A program made the position numbers and the translations under genes. A model generated the notes under the pieces. The model had not been told where the DNA came from. It saw only the letters and a program-made list of their open reading frames with translations, and did no database searches. Source: Bryobacterales bacterium (GTDB lineage Bacteria > Acidobacteriota > Terriglobia > Bryobacterales > Bryobacteraceae). From it: a stretch of 15,317 bases of DNA. Below, in pieces: positions 13,529 to 15,317 of this stretch (position 1 is its first letter; every line of letters begins with the position of its first letter). The stretch spans positions 22,554 to 37,870 of the forward strand of contig PLMF01000180.1 in the NCBI GenBank assembly GCA_003142355.1, read 5' to 3'.

Positions 13529-13561
13529 ATTCTATTCTACCCCACTTTCCCACCACCGCAA
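13529..13561 (-). promoter_or_regulatory. Candidate promoter of the metal-efflux operon
   Basis: Read on the - strand, TTGCGG (13561-13556) and TAGAAT (13539-13534) are separated by 16 bases. A second TAGAAT (13534-13529) follows immediately. The boxes overlap the 3' end of the cyclase-fold gene and lie just before the start at 13524, leaving almost no leader. No metal-sensor dyad (MerR or CopY type) is apparent and no regulator gene is in the window. Confidence 0.4.
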
Positions 13562-14467
13562 AACCCGCAGCGCGCGCAACGTGTTCCAGCGGCTCGGCTC
13601 GCCGAGGTTCTCCAGTTCAAAAAAGGTCCTGCCGGGATAACGGTTCTGGAGCACCCAGCGGCCGTCGTCCTTCCGCCGGACTTCCACCAGCGCGATGGCT
13701 TCTTCGAGGCGCTTGTCGTGTGGTGCGCCGCAGTCCCGAAAGTAGTCGAGCCCGCGCAGGACGTCGTAGTGCCAGCGCGGCGGGAAGGAGAAGCGCGTCA
13801 TCTCGCTCTTCACGATGTTACCGGTCCGATGCGACCGGAACAGCCGGTGAGCCAGCAGAAACTCGCGGCCGCGCGCCTGAGCTTCGCGAGCCGCGCGAGA
13901 CTTCCGGAACCTCTCGTATTCGAGCAGCCCTTCCAGCGCCGAAATGGTGGTGTGAAAGGAGCCGTGCGTGGCGCCGCCATAGCCCGGCATGGCGCGGCAG
14001 TTCCAGCCGCCGTCGGCCATCTGTTGGGCTACTACGTGCTCCGCCAACTGGTCCACTCGCGGATCGTCCATTCCAAACCAGGAGAGCACCGCCAGCAGCA
14101 TGCCGCTGACGCAAGTCTCGCTGCGTTTGCGCTGGCGGGACCAGAAGTTGATGCCGCCATCGTGCCAGAAGCCTGCATCGAGCAGCACCCGGCACGTCCG
14201 CAGGGCTTGCGGATGGCCCGAAGCCAGCCCCAGGCTGCGCAATAGGACCATGGTGTAAGTGGTCGAGGTCCACTTGGGGTTGTAGATGCCGCCGGCCCAG
14301 CGGCCGCCGGCGTCTTGGAGCGACAGCAGTCGCGCGCCCCAGCCTGTCTCGGCGACGCGCCGCTGCTCGCGGCGGACGGTTTGCTCCGCCGCCCCGTCGA
14401 GATCGCGCAGCACCTGCCAGCGGATGGCAGGGTCGCCTTCGAGAAGCCACTTCAGTGTGTCAGTCAC
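13532..14467 (-). CDS. Squalene/prenyltransferase-fold (alpha-alpha toroid) protein of unknown role
   Basis: This encodes 311 residues from GTG 14467. It has repeated helical-barrel motifs of the terpenoid cyclase/prenyltransferase fold: LQDAGGRWAGGIYNPKWTS, then MADGGWNCRAMPGYGGATHG with SFHTTISALEGLLEY, and RKDDGRWVLQNRYPGRTFFE. These D-G-G/R-W units resemble the QW repeats. At about 310 residues it is half the size of squalene-hopene cyclase, and I see no DxDD catalytic motif or signal peptide, so it is unlikely to be a classic cyclase. Conserved-looking SETCVSGM and the HTT stretch may mark a pocket. Its start overlaps the stop of a truncated amidohydrolase (GTGA). It ends seven bases before the Cys-rich gene and may be read through into the metal operon. 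Confidence 0.75.
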   Translation of the reverse strand: MTDTLKWLLEGDPAIRWQVLRDLDGAAEQTVRREQRRVAETGWGARLLSLQDAGGRWAGGIYNPKWTSTTYTMVLLRSLGLASGHPQALRTCRVLLDAGFWHDGGINFWSRQRKRSETCVSGMLLAVLSWFGMDDPRVDQLAEHVVAQQMADGGWNCRAMPGYGGATHGSFHTTISALEGLLEYERFRKSRAAREAQARGREFLLAHRLFRSHRTGNIVKSEMTRFSFPPRWHYDVLRGLDYFRDCGAPHDKRLEEAIALVEVRRKDDGRWVLQNRYPGRTFFELENLGEPSRWNTLRALRVLRWWESGVE

Positions 14468-14643
14468 CGCGTCGAGGAAGGCAGATTGGCGGCCACCGCG
14501 GCTATGCGGTCGCCGGTGACGGCCACATCCTCGATGCCGTCGACTCCGTTCTTGGGATCGATGACGTGCCCCCCTTTCAAAATCAGGTCGTATTGGGGGG
14601 GCTGCGCAAGCAGCGCGAATGCCAGAAAACCAGGTAAACGCAA
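14464..14643 (-). pseudogene. N-terminal remnant of a secreted amidohydrolase/dihydroorotase-like enzyme
   Basis: TTG 14643 with GGAGG five bases upstream opens a 59-codon frame. It holds a short signal peptide (LRLPGFLAFALLAQ) followed by YDLILKGGHVIDPKNGVDGI, then EDVAVTGDRIAAVAANLP. This is the unmistakable N-terminal beta-sandwich of amidohydrolase-superfamily enzymes, normally followed by the PG-x-x-D-x-H-x-H metal site. Here it ends SSTR-stop at 14464, before any metal ligand, so about 85% of a normal roughly 400-residue enzyme is absent. Good translation signals suggest recent decay. The stop overlaps the start of the next gene, as an intact operon neighbour would, so an internal deletion that kept the original stop is one explanation. 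Confidence 0.75.
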
Positions 14644-14659
14644 TGTCGCCTCCAGTCAG

Positions 14660-14720
14660 GAAAAGGGGTCAGACGCATTTTCTTGCGGGTCCGGCAAAAA
14701 AATGCGTCTGACCCCTTTTC
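14660..14720. repeat. Perfect 22-bp inverted repeat with 17-base loop
   Basis: The left arm (14660-14681) contains AAAAGGGGTCAGACGC followed by ATTTT. The right arm (14699-14720) is its exact complement. The loop 14682-14698 is GC-rich. The arms match at all 22 positions, far beyond chance. The A-run and T-run edges resemble a bidirectional terminator, but the element sits between two divergent start sites, where termination makes little sense. I recall the GGGGTCAGACGC core as a dispersed element in several bacterial genomes, perhaps linked to REP-associated transposases; that link is unverified. Confidence 0.8.
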
Positions 14721-14725
14721 TAGGG

Positions 14726-14731
14726 TATCAT
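14726..14731 (+). promoter_or_regulatory. Possible -10 box of the S10 peptidase gene
   Basis: TATCAT lies eight bases before ATG 14740, immediately after the inverted repeat. Any -35 would fall inside the right arm of the repeat, where no good match is seen. A transcript from here would be nearly leaderless. Confidence 0.25.
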
Positions 14732-14739
14732 TCACCCAA

Positions 14740-15317
14740 ATGGCCAATTCTCATCTCAAACGTGGTGCCCCGCTTCTCATCCTGTTGCTCGCGCAACTAC
14801 CACCGCAGGCTCGGGCCCAGGGACGGCAGGGGCAACCGCAAACGCCGGCGCCGGCCACCGCGCCAGCGGCAACTCCGCCGATCCAGCCTCAGGCGACGCC
14901 CGCAGGCCGCGGCGGCCGCGGAGGAATCGCGGGCCCCGGACCGGCGGTCGGAGGAGAAATCGACGAAACCCCGGTCGTGACGCATCACTCCGTGACCGTT
15001 GACGGCAAGGCCGTCAACTACACCGCGACCGTCGCCCAGATGCCGCTCAAGGACCCCGCCGGCGAAACCGAAGCCCATATCTTCTATATGGCCTACACGC
15101 TGGACGGTGTCGCCGATCCTGCCCGGCGTCCGCTCACCTTCTGCTTCAATGGCGGTCCGGGTTCGGCGTCCCTGTGGGTGCACATGGGCGGCATGGGGCC
15201 GCGCAGTCCCAAGCTGCTGCCCAACGGTGGCATGCCGCCTCCGCCGTACGAGCTGAAGGATAACCAGGATACCTGGCTCGATCGGACCGACCTGGTCTTC
15301 ATCGACCCGGTGGGCAC
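14740..15317 (+). CDS. Secreted S10-type serine carboxypeptidase-like protein (partial, runs off the right edge)
   Basis: ATG 14740 opens a frame with no stop to the window end (192 full codons). Residues 1-28 are a signal peptide (LKRGAPLLILLLAQLPPQAR). Residues 29-75 are a low-complexity linker of Gln, Pro, Ala and Gly (including AGRGGRGG). The enzyme domain then begins: VVTHHSVTVDGKAVNYTATV, followed by FYMAYTLDG. RRPLTFCFNGGPGSASLWVH contains the oxyanion-hole NGGPGS motif of peptidase family S10, and DRTDLVFIDPVGT is the start of the DPVGTGYS block. The catalytic Ser (GESYG), Asp and His lie beyond the window. Such proteins in Acidobacteria are periplasmic or secreted peptidases. No strong ribosome binding site is visible. 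Confidence 0.88.
   Translation, partial: MANSHLKRGAPLLILLLAQLPPQARAQGRQGQPQTPAPATAPAATPPIQPQATPAGRGGRGGIAGPGPAVGGEIDETPVVTHHSVTVDGKAVNYTATVAQMPLKDPAGETEAHIFYMAYTLDGVADPARRPLTFCFNGGPGSASLWVHMGGMGPRSPKLLPNGGMPPPPYELKDNQDTWLDRTDLVFIDPVG

Noticed and set aside
14660..14720. Reading the 22-bp inverted repeat as a bidirectional terminator
   Set aside because: Both flanking genes point away from it, so no transcript end is expected there; the perfect arms fit a mobile repeat better.

Overview
The window is GC-rich bacterial DNA that looks like an Acidobacteriota chromosome (Bryobacter/Solibacter type). I infer this from protein resemblances remembered for that group (small secreted hypotheticals, a CXXC mini-protein, VapB/HicB families) and from short GC-rich palindromes scattered between genes. 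No rRNA, tRNA or CRISPR array is visible.

Left part (1-3407, + strand): the tail of one gene and a complete secreted protein of unknown function whose C-terminus resembles that tail (probable tandem paralogs), then a close-packed housekeeping run: coaD (coenzyme A synthesis), a class I aspartate aminotransferase and a class I mannose-6-phosphate isomerase.

Middle part (3408-6341): an accessory patch of defence and stress genes in decay. It holds a cluster of hairpins, an antitoxin whose PIN toxin stops resembling its family after nine codons, a convergent second antitoxin with no toxin, a 50-residue zinc-ribbon protein, an AAA/DUF4143 ATPase with its ATPase core deleted, one complete vapBC pair, a possible scrap of tyrosine recombinase, and hicB followed by a hicA cut off at a perfect palindrome. 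Three of the four toxin-antitoxin loci have lost the toxin and kept the antitoxin.

Right part (13524 down to 6342, - strand): a compact heavy-metal efflux operon. In transcription order it encodes a small Cys/His-rich secreted protein, a TolC-type outer membrane channel, a CusB-type periplasmic adaptor with two metal-binding motifs, a CusA-type RND pump, and two secreted proteins of unknown function. From the channel gene onward every gene overlaps the next (ATGA overlaps or a 31-base overlap), so all five are probably translated as a unit. Together they would form a tripartite pump moving a soft metal ion, probably Cu(I) or Ag(I), from periplasm to outside; the metal is inferred.

Right end (13532-15317): a squalene-cyclase-fold protein of unknown role on the - strand, preceded by and overlapping a truncated amidohydrolase remnant. 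A perfect 22-bp inverted repeat then sits in a divergent intergenic region, and a secreted S10 serine carboxypeptidase-like gene runs off the window edge.
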